The notes below the pieces were generated by a model. That model was not told the origin of the DNA and searched no databases. It worked only from the letters and a program-made list of their open reading frames with translations. This document shows, piece after piece, positions 56,607 to 64,000 of a DNA stretch of 64,000 bases. Both the position numbers and the translations under genes were made by a program. The stretch spans positions 1-64,000 of the forward strand of contig CALLML010000003.1 of NCBI GenBank assembly GCA_938005705.1. The letters are read 5' to 3'. Position 1 is the stretch's first letter, and each line of letters opens with the position of its first letter. The DNA comes from an uncultured bacterium. GTDB lineage: Bacteria > Verrucomicrobiota > Kiritimatiellia > PWTM01.

Positions 56607-57020
56607 TCACTCTTTTCTTTCGCCGCTCGGCGCATTCCATAGATCGGCGGCGGGTTTGTCGTAAATGTGATCATCCAGGAGCTGTCCGCCGATCAGATGT
56701 TCGCGGACGATTCGGCGGGCAATTTCCGAATTGACCCTTCCGTACACCACCGTCGGCAGGCCGGGGGCTGCCACCTCGACGGTTGGCTCGGAAAAACAGA
56801 GCCCGATGCAACCGGTCCGCTGAAGCTTCACATGATCCATCCTGTTTGCCGCCAGTTCGGCGGCAAACGCATCAAAAGCCTCTTGGGCGCCCGCTGCCAC
56901 GCCGCAGCTGCTCATTCCGACCACCACTTGCGCCGCCGGAATCACCGATGGGGATGGATGCCGTTCAGCTATTTTGGCTTCGCGCATTTTTTTCAAGTCG
57001 TCCCGTGTCAGTCGGCCCAT
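56607..57020 (-). CDS. Thioredoxin-like [2Fe-2S] ferredoxin in hydrogenase operon
   Basis: 137 residues. A basic N-terminus (MGRLTRDDLKKMREAK) then a NuoE-like ferredoxin fold with cysteines in VGMSSCGVAAGAQ and LQRTGCIGLCFSEPTVE, the usual four-Cys arrangement of small (2Fe-2S) ferredoxin-domain proteins. It lies between hydC and hydB, where many bifurcating hydrogenase operons carry such a gene (sometimes called hydD or hndB). HydB has its own copy of the same domain at the N-terminus, so this is a second electron-transfer module. Role in the complex is inferred from position. Confidence 0.87.
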   Translation of the reverse strand: MGRLTRDDLKKMREAKIAERHPSPSVIPAAQVVVGMSSCGVAAGAQEAFDAFAAELAANRMDHVKLQRTGCIGLCFSEPTVEVAAPGLPTVVYGRVNSEIARRIVREHLIGGQLLDDHIYDKPAADLWNAPSGERKE

Positions 57021-57065
57021 GTCAGCTTCCTTTCCTTCTTATCGGAATCTTCGAAAATTTCTCGT

Positions 57066-57650
57066 TCACTTTGCGGACAGCGATTGGCCTCCGTATTTCG
57101 CGAGGATGTCGGCCAGATGCTCTTTGGTCATACGTCCATACACCTGACCATCCACCGTCAACACGGGCGCCAATCCGCAACATCCCAGACAACGCACCGC
57201 CTCAACAGAAAACTCGCCATCTTCCGTAACGGTATTCAGTCCAGTCCCCAACAAGGTCTCCAACTCCTGGATGAGGTCCTCCGCCCCCCTCAGATAGCAC
57301 GCCGTCCCCATGCACACAGAGATCAGATGCCGGCCAGGCCTTTTCAAGCGGAAGAAATGATAAAACGTGATGACGCCGTAAATTCGGGCCAGCGGAACAC
57401 GCAGCAAATCCGCCACCTGAAAGGCAATGGCTCGCGGGATATAGCGATAGGTCTCCTGAATCCGGTGCAGTACCATGATTAAATTGCCGGGCTTGTCCCG
57501 CCACCGTATGATAAAATCGGTCAATTCAGGGGTCAGTTTCTCGGTGCCGACCGATCCCGTCCCTTCTGTTTTCTCCCGGGCATTGGAATGCCCACTATCG
57601 TCAGGCCGGATAGTCAATCCCTCGCTCGATTCCTGCCTCTCCGCAATCAT
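57066..57650 (-). CDS. hydC: NuoE-like hydrogenase subunit HydC
   Basis: 194 residues. [2Fe-2S] thioredoxin-fold subunit with family sequence GNLIMVLHRIQETYRYIPRA, YGVITFYHFFRLKRPGRHLI, and the cluster cysteines SVCMGTACYLRGA and VRCLGCCGLAPV. First gene of the hyd operon; it faces rex across a 167-base gap containing the promoter and Rex operator. The first 35 residues are polar and unconserved, so the start may be later. Confidence 0.93.
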   Translation of the reverse strand: MIAERQESSEGLTIRPDDSGHSNAREKTEGTGSVGTEKLTPELTDFIIRWRDKPGNLIMVLHRIQETYRYIPRAIAFQVADLLRVPLARIYGVITFYHFFRLKRPGRHLISVCMGTACYLRGAEDLIQELETLLGTGLNTVTEDGEFSVEAVRCLGCCGLAPVLTVDGQVYGRMTKEHLADILAKYGGQSLSAK

Positions 57651-57716
57651 GCCGCTTCTCCACTTTCCTTTTTTGTCATATCAACTCTGAAAACAAATAA
57701 TGAGAGCTATCAGTCC

Positions 57717-57744
57717 AATATAGCAGAAATGAACCCAAATACAA
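57717..57744 (-). promoter_or_regulatory. Candidate promoter of the hyd operon
   Basis: Minus strand: TTGTAT (57744-57739), 16-base spacer, TATATT (57722-57717), about 65 bases before hydC. The Rex-type site lies about 50 bases upstream of it, and a short TTGTTGACAA palindrome at 57774-57783 is a possible second site. Confidence 0.4.
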
Positions 57745-57793
57745 TAAAAAATTTAGCAAAGAATGCGCTATATTGTTGACAAATCGAACTATA

Positions 57794-57811
57794 TTGTGAT
57801 GAATTTCACCA
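57794..57811. promoter_or_regulatory. Rex-type operator
   Basis: TTGTGATGAATTTCACCA compared with the consensus TTGTGA-N6-TCACAA: the left half is exact and the right half has one mismatch. It is six bases before the rex ATG and inside the rex/hyd divergent gap, so it would serve autoregulation of rex and could repress hyd when NADH is low. Confidence 0.7.
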
Positions 57812-57817
57812 GGAACG

Positions 57818-58462
57818 ATGAATGTGTCGGCTAAAGATACGATTTCTAGGCTCCTGAGGTGTCGGGCGGTATTGGAAAAGCTCAAGCTCTTGGGCATGGT
57901 CAAAGTCTACTCTGACAATCTGGCGGCGGCGGTGGGCGTTTCAGCGGCACTGGTGCGCAAGGATTTCTCGATCTTCGGTCTGACGGGTCATCGGCGCGGG
58001 GGCTATCGAATCGACGACTTGCTGTCGCAACTGAATCGGATTCTGGGACGCGATCAGCCACTCAAGGTCTTGATTGTGGGTTGCGGCAAGATCGGAACCG
58101 CACTGATGAACTACCGCGGATTTGGCACCCAAGGCGTACGGATCATCGCCGGATTCGACGTGGATCCAGAGAAAATCAATCCGAATGCTGTTCCGCCAGT
58201 TTACCCGATGGACGACTTTGAGCGGGTGATGAACGCGGAGCAGATTCGCGTGGCTATTCTTGCGACGCCGGAGAACACTGCCGCTCACGTGGCCGAGCGG
58301 ATGATCATGGCGGGCATCCGCGGTATATTGAATTTCGCGCCCATACCCCTTAAAGGCGGACCATCTTGTCTGGTACAAAACATCGACATCGCCCTCGAAC
58401 TTGAAAACCTTTATTATTTTGTACGCTTGGGGGAGGCGACGGAGGAGCGGCGCGGGAAATGA
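57818..58462 (+). CDS. rex: Redox-sensing transcriptional repressor Rex
   Basis: 214 residues. N-terminal winged helix (VSAALVRKDFSIFGLTGHRR about 41-60, with the family's RKD-S-FG-G-RG pattern) and a C-terminal NAD(H)-binding Rossmann domain (VLIVGCGKIGTALMNY, GFDVDPEKI, ILATPENTAAHVAERM, ILNFAPIPL). High NADH releases it from DNA. Start 57818 is given, but AGGA is only three bases before it; GTG at 57824 has better spacing. Divergent from the hydrogenase operon, its likely target. Confidence 0.95.
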   Translation: MNVSAKDTISRLLRCRAVLEKLKLLGMVKVYSDNLAAAVGVSAALVRKDFSIFGLTGHRRGGYRIDDLLSQLNRILGRDQPLKVLIVGCGKIGTALMNYRGFGTQGVRIIAGFDVDPEKINPNAVPPVYPMDDFERVMNAEQIRVAILATPENTAAHVAERMIMAGIRGILNFAPIPLKGGPSCLVQNIDIALELENLYYFVRLGEATEERRGK

Positions 58463-58583
58463 GCGGTGACGTCCCGTGGCAACACCCCCGCGAGACGTTA
58501 GCGAGGGGGGCATAGTCATAGTCATTGAGCGCCTCTTTTTCTGCGCGCAAAAGGGGATCCATAATCGAGAGGGGCGTCTGCGT

Positions 58584-58612
58584 TTGACATACCGGGGAAG
58601 ATTGCTTATTAG
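58584..58612 (+). promoter_or_regulatory. Sigma-70-type promoter before the PilZ-like gene and pilT
   Basis: TTGACA (58584-58589), exactly 17 bases, TATTAG (58607-58612). The start of transcription would be near 58619, only a few bases before the first ATG at 58624. Confidence 0.55.
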
Positions 58613-58623
58613 TATCAGTTGTG

Positions 58624-59016
58624 ATGGCGAATCGATGCACGACGGGACGAGGGCGGGGCCAATCCGTGAGAAGGCGTTCCACCACAAGGAATCAGGTTTT
58701 GGTTTGCTGTGAGGATCAAGAGCCCGAATATCAACCGGAAACATTCCGTTTCTGCCCCCTGGGCGTCCAGTTTTTGACACGCCATCGGTTGCCGGAATAC
58801 AAGCAGATCGAATTAAACCTGGTCGGCGGACCCGGTGCTCAACTGCCTCACCCGGCGCGTTGTGAGGGCGTTGTGGTGCATAGTGAATACGACCGTCATC
58901 GTCGGCGATTCCGCAACTGGATTCTCTTCATCAATCTATCGGACGATATTCGTGGCCACTTCCGCTGTCTCGCTGAAAAGTCAGGCTGGTTATGTCCGCA
59001 CTGCGAGAACTTCTAG
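58624..59016 (+). CDS. Small PilZ-like domain protein
   Basis: Up to 130 residues. The C-terminal 65, IELNLVGGPGAQLPHPARCE, then GVVVHSEYDRHRRRFRNWIL and FINLSDDIRGHFRCLAEKS, follow the PilZ pattern (basic switch, beta-barrel with C-GVVV and W-LFI-L), including the D/E-x-R end. The RxxxR c-di-GMP switch may be RRRST near residue 20 but is not certain. The end CPHC could bind metal. It overlaps the pilT start by 25 bases, so co-translation is likely. Start uncertain: ATG 58624 would leave almost no leader after the promoter; TTG 58699 follows AGGA and gives 105 residues. Confidence 0.6.
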   Translation: MANRCTTGRGRGQSVRRRSTTRNQVLVCCEDQEPEYQPETFRFCPLGVQFLTRHRLPEYKQIELNLVGGPGAQLPHPARCEGVVVHSEYDRHRRRFRNWILFINLSDDIRGHFRCLAEKSGWLCPHCENF

Positions 59017-60083
59017 ATCGCGCGACACAGGTGGAGGCGTCGGACATTCATTTGGCGCCGGATCGCCCTCCGGCCTTTCGTGTGCGAGGCGAATTGGTTG
59101 AAAGCGGTTTTCCTCCAATGCCTTCGGGCGAGCTGGCAACAATTGTCGCCGATTTGATTCCGCCTCATCAGCGGGACGCCTATGAACGAGAGCACGAAGT
59201 GGATTTTTCCCTTATTGAACCGGGGGTCGGCCGCTTTCGCGTCAACGTCTTTCACGGTGGTGGTCTGCCGCATATGGCGCTACGGCATGTGAAGGAGATC
59301 ATACCAACGATTGAGGAACTGCATCTGCCGCCTATTCTCAAGAAACTGGCACTGGCCACTCGCGGCATCGTGTTAGTTTGTGGGGCTTCGGGTTGTGGAA
59401 AATCCACGACACTAGCGGCCATGATTGAGCATATCAATCGCTCCGAACATATGCGCATCCTGACCGTCGAGGATCCGGTAGAATATCTTTTTGTGGACCG
59501 TCTTTCGCTCATCTCCCAACGAGAAGTCGGGCTGGACACGCTATCCTTTCACCATGCCCTTACGCATCTCATGCGGCAGGACCCCGACGTTATCATGATC
59601 GGCGAAATGCGGGACGCGGAGAGTTTCCGAGCAGCGCTACGCGCCGCCGAAACCGGTCACTTGGTGTTCAGCACCTTGCATTGCTCCACGGCCGCGCAGG
59701 CGCCTCAGCGAATTCTGGATATGTTCCCCTCTTCCGAGCGCGAACCGCTGCGCCTCGCGCTGGCCGACACCCTGTACGCGGCATTCTGTCAACGGCTCAT
59801 TCCCGCCACGGCCGGCGGCGTTCTGCCCGCGGTGGAGATTCTGATTAATACGCCGATTGTAAGAAACCTGCTGATCAAGGGTTCGTTGGAGAAGCTCCCT
59901 GCTGCTATCGAAACGGGCGGCGAAGATGGTATGCAAACTTTTAACCAAGCCATCTACAATCTCGTCCGTCGGGGTGATATTACCGAGGCAGAGGCCTTGA
60001 GGCACGCCGACAACCCCGAAGCCCTGCGGATGAACCTCCGGGGCATTTTCCTCGACGAGGCACGTCGAATTCTTTCGGAGTGA
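58992..60083 (+). CDS. Type IV pilus retraction ATPase PilT/PilU-like
   Basis: Hexameric ATPase that retracts pili at the inner membrane. 363 residues. N-terminal ASDIHLAPDRPPAFRVRGEL, Walker A GASGCGKST (131-139), Asp box ILTVEDPVEYLF, Walker B RQDPDVIMIGEMRDAES, His box TGHLVFSTLHCSTAAQAPQR, and a C-terminal region with TPIVRNLLIKG in place of the PilT AIRNLI motif. No other pilus gene is in the window. Overlaps the PilZ-like gene, an association that would tie retraction to c-di-GMP. Confidence 0.93.
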   Translation: MSALRELLDRATQVEASDIHLAPDRPPAFRVRGELVESGFPPMPSGELATIVADLIPPHQRDAYEREHEVDFSLIEPGVGRFRVNVFHGGGLPHMALRHVKEIIPTIEELHLPPILKKLALATRGIVLVCGASGCGKSTTLAAMIEHINRSEHMRILTVEDPVEYLFVDRLSLISQREVGLDTLSFHHALTHLMRQDPDVIMIGEMRDAESFRAALRAAETGHLVFSTLHCSTAAQAPQRILDMFPSSEREPLRLALADTLYAAFCQRLIPATAGGVLPAVEILINTPIVRNLLIKGSLEKLPAAIETGGEDGMQTFNQAIYNLVRRGDITEAEALRHADNPEALRMNLRGIFLDEARRILSE

Positions 60084-60089
60084 CTGAAC

Positions 60090-60380
60090 TCAGAGCCGCC
60101 CTTCAGCGCGGAGCTGCGCGTCAATTTGAGCTTCCGCCTCCAGCCAGTTGGACCGTGGGTCGCTGTGCGCGCCTTTCTTCAATGCCAGGTAGTAGGCCGC
60201 CTCCGCAATCATCCGATGCCGCTCTTCTGGCGTTACACGCGCCGGGCTCTTGGCAGTCGCTTTCGATACCTCCGCGGATTCAGGCAAAGGTGGCGTCGGC
60301 GCAGCCTCACCGGCCGCTCGACGGCGCGCCACTCGGCGGGGTCCGCTGCTTCCCGCAGGATTCTTTTTTGTTGGTGCCAT
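60090..60380 (-). CDS. DUF2934 small protein
   Basis: 96 residues. Lys/Arg/Ala/Pro-rich N-terminal half (MAPTKKNPAGSSGPRRVARR) followed by RHRMIAEAAYYLALKKGAHS and NWLEAEAQIDAQL, which is the DUF2934 pattern (IAE-AY-LW-x-G...WL-AE-EI). Function unknown; family members are common as short stand-alone genes in PVC and Proteobacteria. Convergent with pilT (stop to stop six bases). Confidence 0.75.
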   Translation of the reverse strand: MAPTKKNPAGSSGPRRVARRRAAGEAAPTPPLPESAEVSKATAKSPARVTPEERHRMIAEAAYYLALKKGAHSDPRSNWLEAEAQIDAQLRAEGRL

Positions 60381-60442
60381 GGCCCAGTTCTCCTTTACCG
60401 TGTGTGGCGCCGTATTCTGTTCTGCACGGACGCCTTTATGAT

Positions 60443-60471
60443 TTTAGACAACACGTTCTCGATTATATAGT
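60443..60471 (+). promoter_or_regulatory. Candidate argS promoter
   Basis: TTTAGA (60443-60448), 17-base spacer, TATAGT (60466-60471). Transcription would start near 60478, which makes the GTG at 60478 unlikely as the argS start. Confidence 0.4.
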
Positions 60472-60498
60472 AGGGCCGTGTTACGTCAATGCGTGAGA

Positions 60499-62283
60499 GT
60501 GCAATTGAACACAAAACTAACCATCGAACAGGAATTATCGGATTGGTTGAAGAGAGCGTTGGAACAGGCCGGGGGCCAGAGCTTGCCGGCGGATGCCGAT
60601 GTCTCCGTTTCGCCGACCGTTCGCGAAGAGTTCGGCGATTATCAGTGTAACGCGGCCATGACCTTGGCAAAAGCGTTCCAGCAAAAGCCACGCGATCTCG
60701 CAACGGCCGCGATGGCCGCGGCGGATTCGCATCCCGCCGTAGCGCGGGTAGATATCGCCGGCGCCGGATTCATCAATATTCATTTGTGGGATGACTGGCT
60801 GGCCGAGGCCGTTGCGGCGCTCAGCGTCGATGCGCGCCTCGGGGTTCCCGTTTTGGGTGCTGGGCGAACGGTCATTCTCGATTATTCGAGTCCAAACGTG
60901 GCCAAACCGATGCACATCGGGCATATCCGCTCAACGGTCATCGGCAATGCGCTGGATCGAATGTATCGTTTTCTTGGATTTCGCGTTATCGCCGACAATC
61001 ACCTGGGCGACTGGGGGACGCAGTTCGGCATATTGATCCACGGGTTTCGACATTTTGCCGATCGGGCCGCATATGAAAAGGAACCCATCGAAGAGCTCGA
61101 ACGCATCTATGTAAAAAGCTACGAACGAACTCAGACCGATCCGGCGTGGCTGGAGGCCGCCCGTGCGGAACTGGTCAAGTTGCAGCGCGGTGACGCGGAG
61201 AACCTCGCACTCTGGCGATCGTTTGTGGATCACAGTTTACGTGAGTTCGAACGGATTTATGCGCGTCTGGGGGTGCGATTCGATCTCGTACGGGGTGAGA
61301 GTTGGTATAACGATCGGCTGCCGGAGCTCGTAGCCCGATTGGAGGCACTCGGATTGGCGCGCGAAAGCGATGGCGCGCTATGTGTATTCTCAGATGGCGC
61401 GATGCCGCCCGATGAAGATCCTTTGTTGCGTCATGAGGGTGGTGAATGGAAGCCCGCCCCGTGTATTGTGCGCAAGAGCGATGGTGGCTTCAATTACGCC
61501 GCAACGGATCTCGCCACCATTCTGAGCCGCGAAGAAGAATTCGCGCCTGACGCCATCATCTACGTCACGGACGAGCGCCAGCAGCTCCACTTTCGCCAAG
61601 TGTTTCATATCGCCCGCAAGATCGGGGCCCGCGCGCGACTCGTGCATGTCTGGTTCGGCCTAATGCGACTGCCTGAAGGCACGTTTTCGACACGCCAGGG
61701 CAACGTTATCAAACTCGAACGGCTGCTTGATGAAGCCGAGGCGCGTGCGCTCGCCATTGTCCGGGAGAACGACCCGTCCATGCCGGAAGACCAGCAACGC
61801 GAAGTCGCCCGCTGTGTCGGCATTGGCGCGGTGAAGTATGCGGACTTGAGCCAAAATCCGCAAAGCCTCGTCACCTTCACATGGGACAAGGCCCTGACGC
61901 TGGAGGGCAATTCCGCCCCCTATCTTCAATACGCCTATGCGCGGATATCCAGTGTTCGCGTCAAATATGCCGAACGATTTCCCGGGAACGATCCTGACGC
62001 CTATCCGATTCGTTTTTCGGCGCCGGTCGAACGCCGGCTGGCGCTCCAATTACTCCGTTTTCCCGACGCCTTGCGGCGCGCCGCTCTGCAGTACCGTCCA
62101 AACGTGCTGGCCGACTATCTTTACGAAACAGCCCAAATTTACAGCCGTTTTTATCAAACCGCGCCCTTTCTTCGGGCCGAAGAGGGGTTGCGCGAAAGCC
62201 GAGTGCGACTGTGCGGCATCACCGCACGAGTCTTGAAACAAGGGCTGCAGTTGCTCGGCATCGAAACACTTGACCGCATCTGA
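60499..62283 (+). CDS. argS: Arginyl-tRNA synthetase
   Basis: Charges tRNA-Arg. About 594 residues. N-terminal additional domain (VREEFGDYQCNAAMTLAK), HIGH motif SSPNVAKPMHIGHIRSTVIG, FNYAATDLATILSR, the KMSKS-equivalent FSTRQGNVIKLERLL (without Lys-Met-Ser, as in many ArgRS), and the DALRP anticodon-binding domain with LQYAYARISSV. The start is uncertain: GTG 60478, GTG 60493, GTG 60499 and TTG 60505 are in frame; 60499 is chosen because a promoter-like site would place the transcript start near 60478. Confidence 0.92.
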   Translation: MQLNTKLTIEQELSDWLKRALEQAGGQSLPADADVSVSPTVREEFGDYQCNAAMTLAKAFQQKPRDLATAAMAAADSHPAVARVDIAGAGFINIHLWDDWLAEAVAALSVDARLGVPVLGAGRTVILDYSSPNVAKPMHIGHIRSTVIGNALDRMYRFLGFRVIADNHLGDWGTQFGILIHGFRHFADRAAYEKEPIEELERIYVKSYERTQTDPAWLEAARAELVKLQRGDAENLALWRSFVDHSLREFERIYARLGVRFDLVRGESWYNDRLPELVARLEALGLARESDGALCVFSDGAMPPDEDPLLRHEGGEWKPAPCIVRKSDGGFNYAATDLATILSREEEFAPDAIIYVTDERQQLHFRQVFHIARKIGARARLVHVWFGLMRLPEGTFSTRQGNVIKLERLLDEAEARALAIVRENDPSMPEDQQREVARCVGIGAVKYADLSQNPQSLVTFTWDKALTLEGNSAPYLQYAYARISSVRVKYAERFPGNDPDAYPIRFSAPVERRLALQLLRFPDALRRAALQYRPNVLADYLYETAQIYSRFYQTAPFLRAEEGLRESRVRLCGITARVLKQGLQLLGIETLDRI

Positions 62284-62298
62284 ACATCACCTGGGCAA

Positions 62299-62682
62299 TC
62301 AAGGCGACGGAGATTCGTCTTTCAGCAGCTCATCCACAAGTGAGGTCAATTCCGAGATGCGGAAGGGCTTCGCCAGAACGCGATCGGCGCCCATCTGCCG
62401 AGCCGTCTTAAGAACATCCATCTGCCCCGCGATACCGCCGCCGGAGACCGCAATCGTCCGAAACGAATGTCCCTCGCGTCGGAGTTCGCGGAGCGTTTCC
62501 AAACCATCCTGTTCGGGCATAAAAATATCGGTGATAACGATTTCTGGCGGCGCCTCGCGAAAGGCACGCAAGCCTTGGGCACCATCAGATACGGCCACGA
62601 CTTCATGACCGACTCGTCGCAGTGCTCGGATCATGAGCTTCCGAATATCTTCGGTATCTTCAATAATCAGGATACGTGCCAT
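62299..62682 (-). CDS. Single-domain response regulator
   Basis: 127 residues, a receiver domain only: ARILIIEDTEDIRKLM (acidic pocket Asp), EIVITDIFMPEQDG (phosphoacceptor Asp near 52), IAVSGGG and VLAKPF (Lys). No output domain, so it is a CheY-like or phosphorelay intermediate. It starts 4 bases after the stop of the hybrid histidine kinase on the same strand, so both form an operon and are probably one pathway. Confidence 0.9.
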   Translation of the reverse strand: MARILIIEDTEDIRKLMIRALRRVGHEVVAVSDGAQGLRAFREAPPEIVITDIFMPEQDGLETLRELRREGHSFRTIAVSGGGIAGQMDVLKTARQMGADRVLAKPFRISELTSLVDELLKDESPSP

Positions 62683-62686
62683 CGGA

Positions 62687-64000
62687 TTAGTTCCATCTCT
62701 TACCAGCAGCCGATAAAATTCGACGCAAGTCATTCTCACGTAATGGTTTACTAATATAGTCGTCCATACCAGCATCCAAGTATTTTTCGCGATCCCCCCG
62801 CATCGCATGAGCCGTAACTGCGATCACGCGCGGGCGGCGATCGGCCGGCCATTCTGCGAGAATCCGTCGTGTCGCCTCCACGCCGTCCATGACCGGCATC
62901 TGGACATCCATCAGAATTACATCGTAGTCGCGTTCCCGCAAACGTGCCAACACTTCCTCTCCATTTCCCGCGACGTCGGCGTGGATACCCATGCCCTCCA
63001 GCATACGCAATACCACTTTCTGGTTGACGGGGTTGTCCTCCGCGACCAGCACGCATTTCGGCAGCGGACCGCTCGGCTGGTCAGTCTCGCCGGTGTCTGC
63101 GGGTTGCAAAATGGCGCTTAGCACAAGCTGAAGATCGTCGTGTTTTACGGGTTTGCTCAATACGGCGGAAATCATCGGACCATTCTGAAAATCCCCCTTT
63201 TCATTCGTTGAAGGCTTCCACCGCCTGCGGCCCGACGAGCACAGAATCACAGGCATCGTTTGAGTTGTTTTGATATTCCGCATTTCTTCTATTGCCGCGA
63301 TAACGTTCGAACCGGCCGATTTCTTGTCCACAATGGCCACATCGAATGATTCACCAGCCCCCAGCCATCGCAGAGCCTCGGCAAACTCTCCTGTTGACTG
63401 TACACGGAATCCCCACTCCGTCATGTGGCGTTCAAAAGCCATCCGACTCGTCTCATCATTGTCCACGATCAGCGCCGAACGGCCGGCAAAGTGCGCGCGA
63501 AGCTCACCATTCGAAGTTTCGGGCAGTAAAACGTCCACGGTGACGGTAAACGTGAATGTCGAGCCCTGTCCCGGTTCGCTTTCCACCCAAAGCCTCCCCC
63601 CCATCAGTTCCGCCAGGCGCTTGCTGATGGCAAGTCCAAGCCCTGTGCCTCCATAGCGCCGCGTTACCGATGTATCCAACTGGCTGAAGGGGCGGAACAA
63701 TTTTCCCATCTGTTCCGGCGGAATGCCGATACCCGTATCCCTTACGGCCACTCTCAGTTCACATTTGCCACCCTCCATGTGGACGGCGGACACTGTTGTT
63801 TCCACAAATCCTTTATCTGTAAATTTGACGGCATTGCTCAACAGGTTCCCCAATACCTGTCGCATGCGAATGAGATCGCCCGCGATGCGGGCGGGCACGC
63901 CCTCTCGCACGCGGGTTTTCAACGTCAGGCCTTTTTTCTCGGCGTTGACGCGCACCATGCCGACGGTGGAATCCAGCCACTCCGCGGTGCAAAATGCTCG
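62687..64000 (-). CDS. Hybrid sensor histidine kinase, 5' end cut by window
   Basis: Open frame runs off the window end (RAFCTAEWLDSTVG before the first internal Met), so the sensor and phosphoacceptor-His parts lie beyond 64000. Visible: HATPase domain with N box VLGNLLSNAVKFTDKG, G1 VRDTGIGIPPEQMG, F box LFRPFSQLD and G2 RYGGTGLGLAISK; a degenerate receiver (LIVDNDETSRMAFERHM, with IVDKK in place of the D-x-P site); and a full receiver ALVAEDNPVNQKVV-like (here CVLVAEDNPVNQKVVLRMLE), VILMDVQMPVMDG, VIAVTAHAM and YISKPL. No Hpt domain follows. The 423-residue part shown ends at 62687. Confidence 0.95.
   Translation of the reverse strand, partial: RAFCTAEWLDSTVGMVRVNAEKKGLTLKTRVREGVPARIAGDLIRMRQVLGNLLSNAVKFTDKGFVETTVSAVHMEGGKCELRVAVRDTGIGIPPEQMGKLFRPFSQLDTSVTRRYGGTGLGLAISKRLAELMGGRLWVESEPGQGSTFTFTVTVDVLLPETSNGELRAHFAGRSALIVDNDETSRMAFERHMTEWGFRVQSTGEFAEALRWLGAGESFDVAIVDKKSAGSNVIAAIEEMRNIKTTQTMPVILCSSGRRRWKPSTNEKGDFQNGPMISAVLSKPVKHDDLQLVLSAILQPADTGETDQPSGPLPKCVLVAEDNPVNQKVVLRMLEGMGIHADVAGNGEEVLARLRERDYDVILMDVQMPVMDGVEATRRILAEWPADRRPRVIAVTAHAMRGDREKYLDAGMDDYISKPLRENDLRRILSAAGKRWN

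Noticed and set aside
57776-57795. TTGACA and TATATT before rex.
   Set aside because: Only eight bases separate them, so they cannot be the -35 and -10 of one promoter; TTGTTGACAA there may instead be a weak second Rex-like palindrome.

Overview
This 64 kb window is GC-rich, densely coded chromosome from an anaerobic or facultatively anaerobic Gram-negative bacterium. The best guess is the PVC group, nearest Kiritimatiellota/Verrucomicrobiota. The reasons are: the gene order tgt-yajC-secDF(fused)-recJ; PEP-CTERM exported proteins; a LacI regulator of the type common in that group; Lol lipoprotein-sorting genes and a PilT ATPase (diderm envelope); and intergenic repeats of the TTCCAA-N3-TTGGAA and 'CGCAGAT' kinds. 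No rRNA or phylogenetic marker was compared, so the taxonomy is inference. Layout: 1-7.9 kb is an accessory, partly decayed region. It holds the end of an alkaline phosphatase, a broken AbiEii-like nucleotidyltransferase, two PEP-CTERM genes, a LacI regulator, a group II intron 3' remnant, remnants of a PfkB sugar kinase and a DegT aminotransferase, and several repeats. 7.9-30.2 kb is ordinary housekeeping, mostly in overlapping forward genes: pyrKD, an unknown membrane-anchored protein, pgpA, plsY, gpsA, a lipoprotein, a cobalamin adenosyltransferase, murB, sod (reverse), a TGS-nucleoside kinase (reverse), trpA, a mannose-1-phosphate guanylyltransferase, ruvX, a beta-helix protein, tgt-yajC-secDF-recJ and a methyltransferase. 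30.2-40.7 kb carries three tRNAs, lysS-lolC-lolD, a 1 kb gene-free stretch, tatD-tcdA and smc. 40.7-43.9 kb is a second accessory patch with an unknown secreted protein, a broken beta-propeller gene and a trio of palindromes. 43.9-58.5 kb is the metabolic core. It contains a fixC-fixX-etfB-etfA-acyl-CoA dehydrogenase operon, a TPP-riboswitch-controlled thi4-thiE operon, ilvD, and a hydC-ferredoxin-hydB-hydA [FeFe]-hydrogenase operon. The hydrogenase operon is divergent from the redox regulator gene rex, with a Rex-type operator between them. 58.5-64 kb has a PilZ-like gene overlapping pilT, a DUF2934 protein, argS, and a response regulator following a hybrid histidine kinase cut by the window end. 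How it fits together: the hydrogenase module (NADH plus reduced ferredoxin to H2), the FixABCX-type electron-transfer module and Rex suggest fermentative redox balancing that senses NADH/NAD+. The sulfide-dependent form of Thi4 (His in place of the sacrificial Cys) fits a sulfide-containing anoxic habitat, and SOD suggests exposure to oxygen at times. No CRISPR array, prophage or complete transposon was seen, and no clearly new multi-gene system was found. The least explained items are the membrane-anchored protein at 9684-11273, the protease-fold-like lipoprotein at 13671-14720, the secreted protein at 41166-42485, and the gene-free interval 33773-34795.
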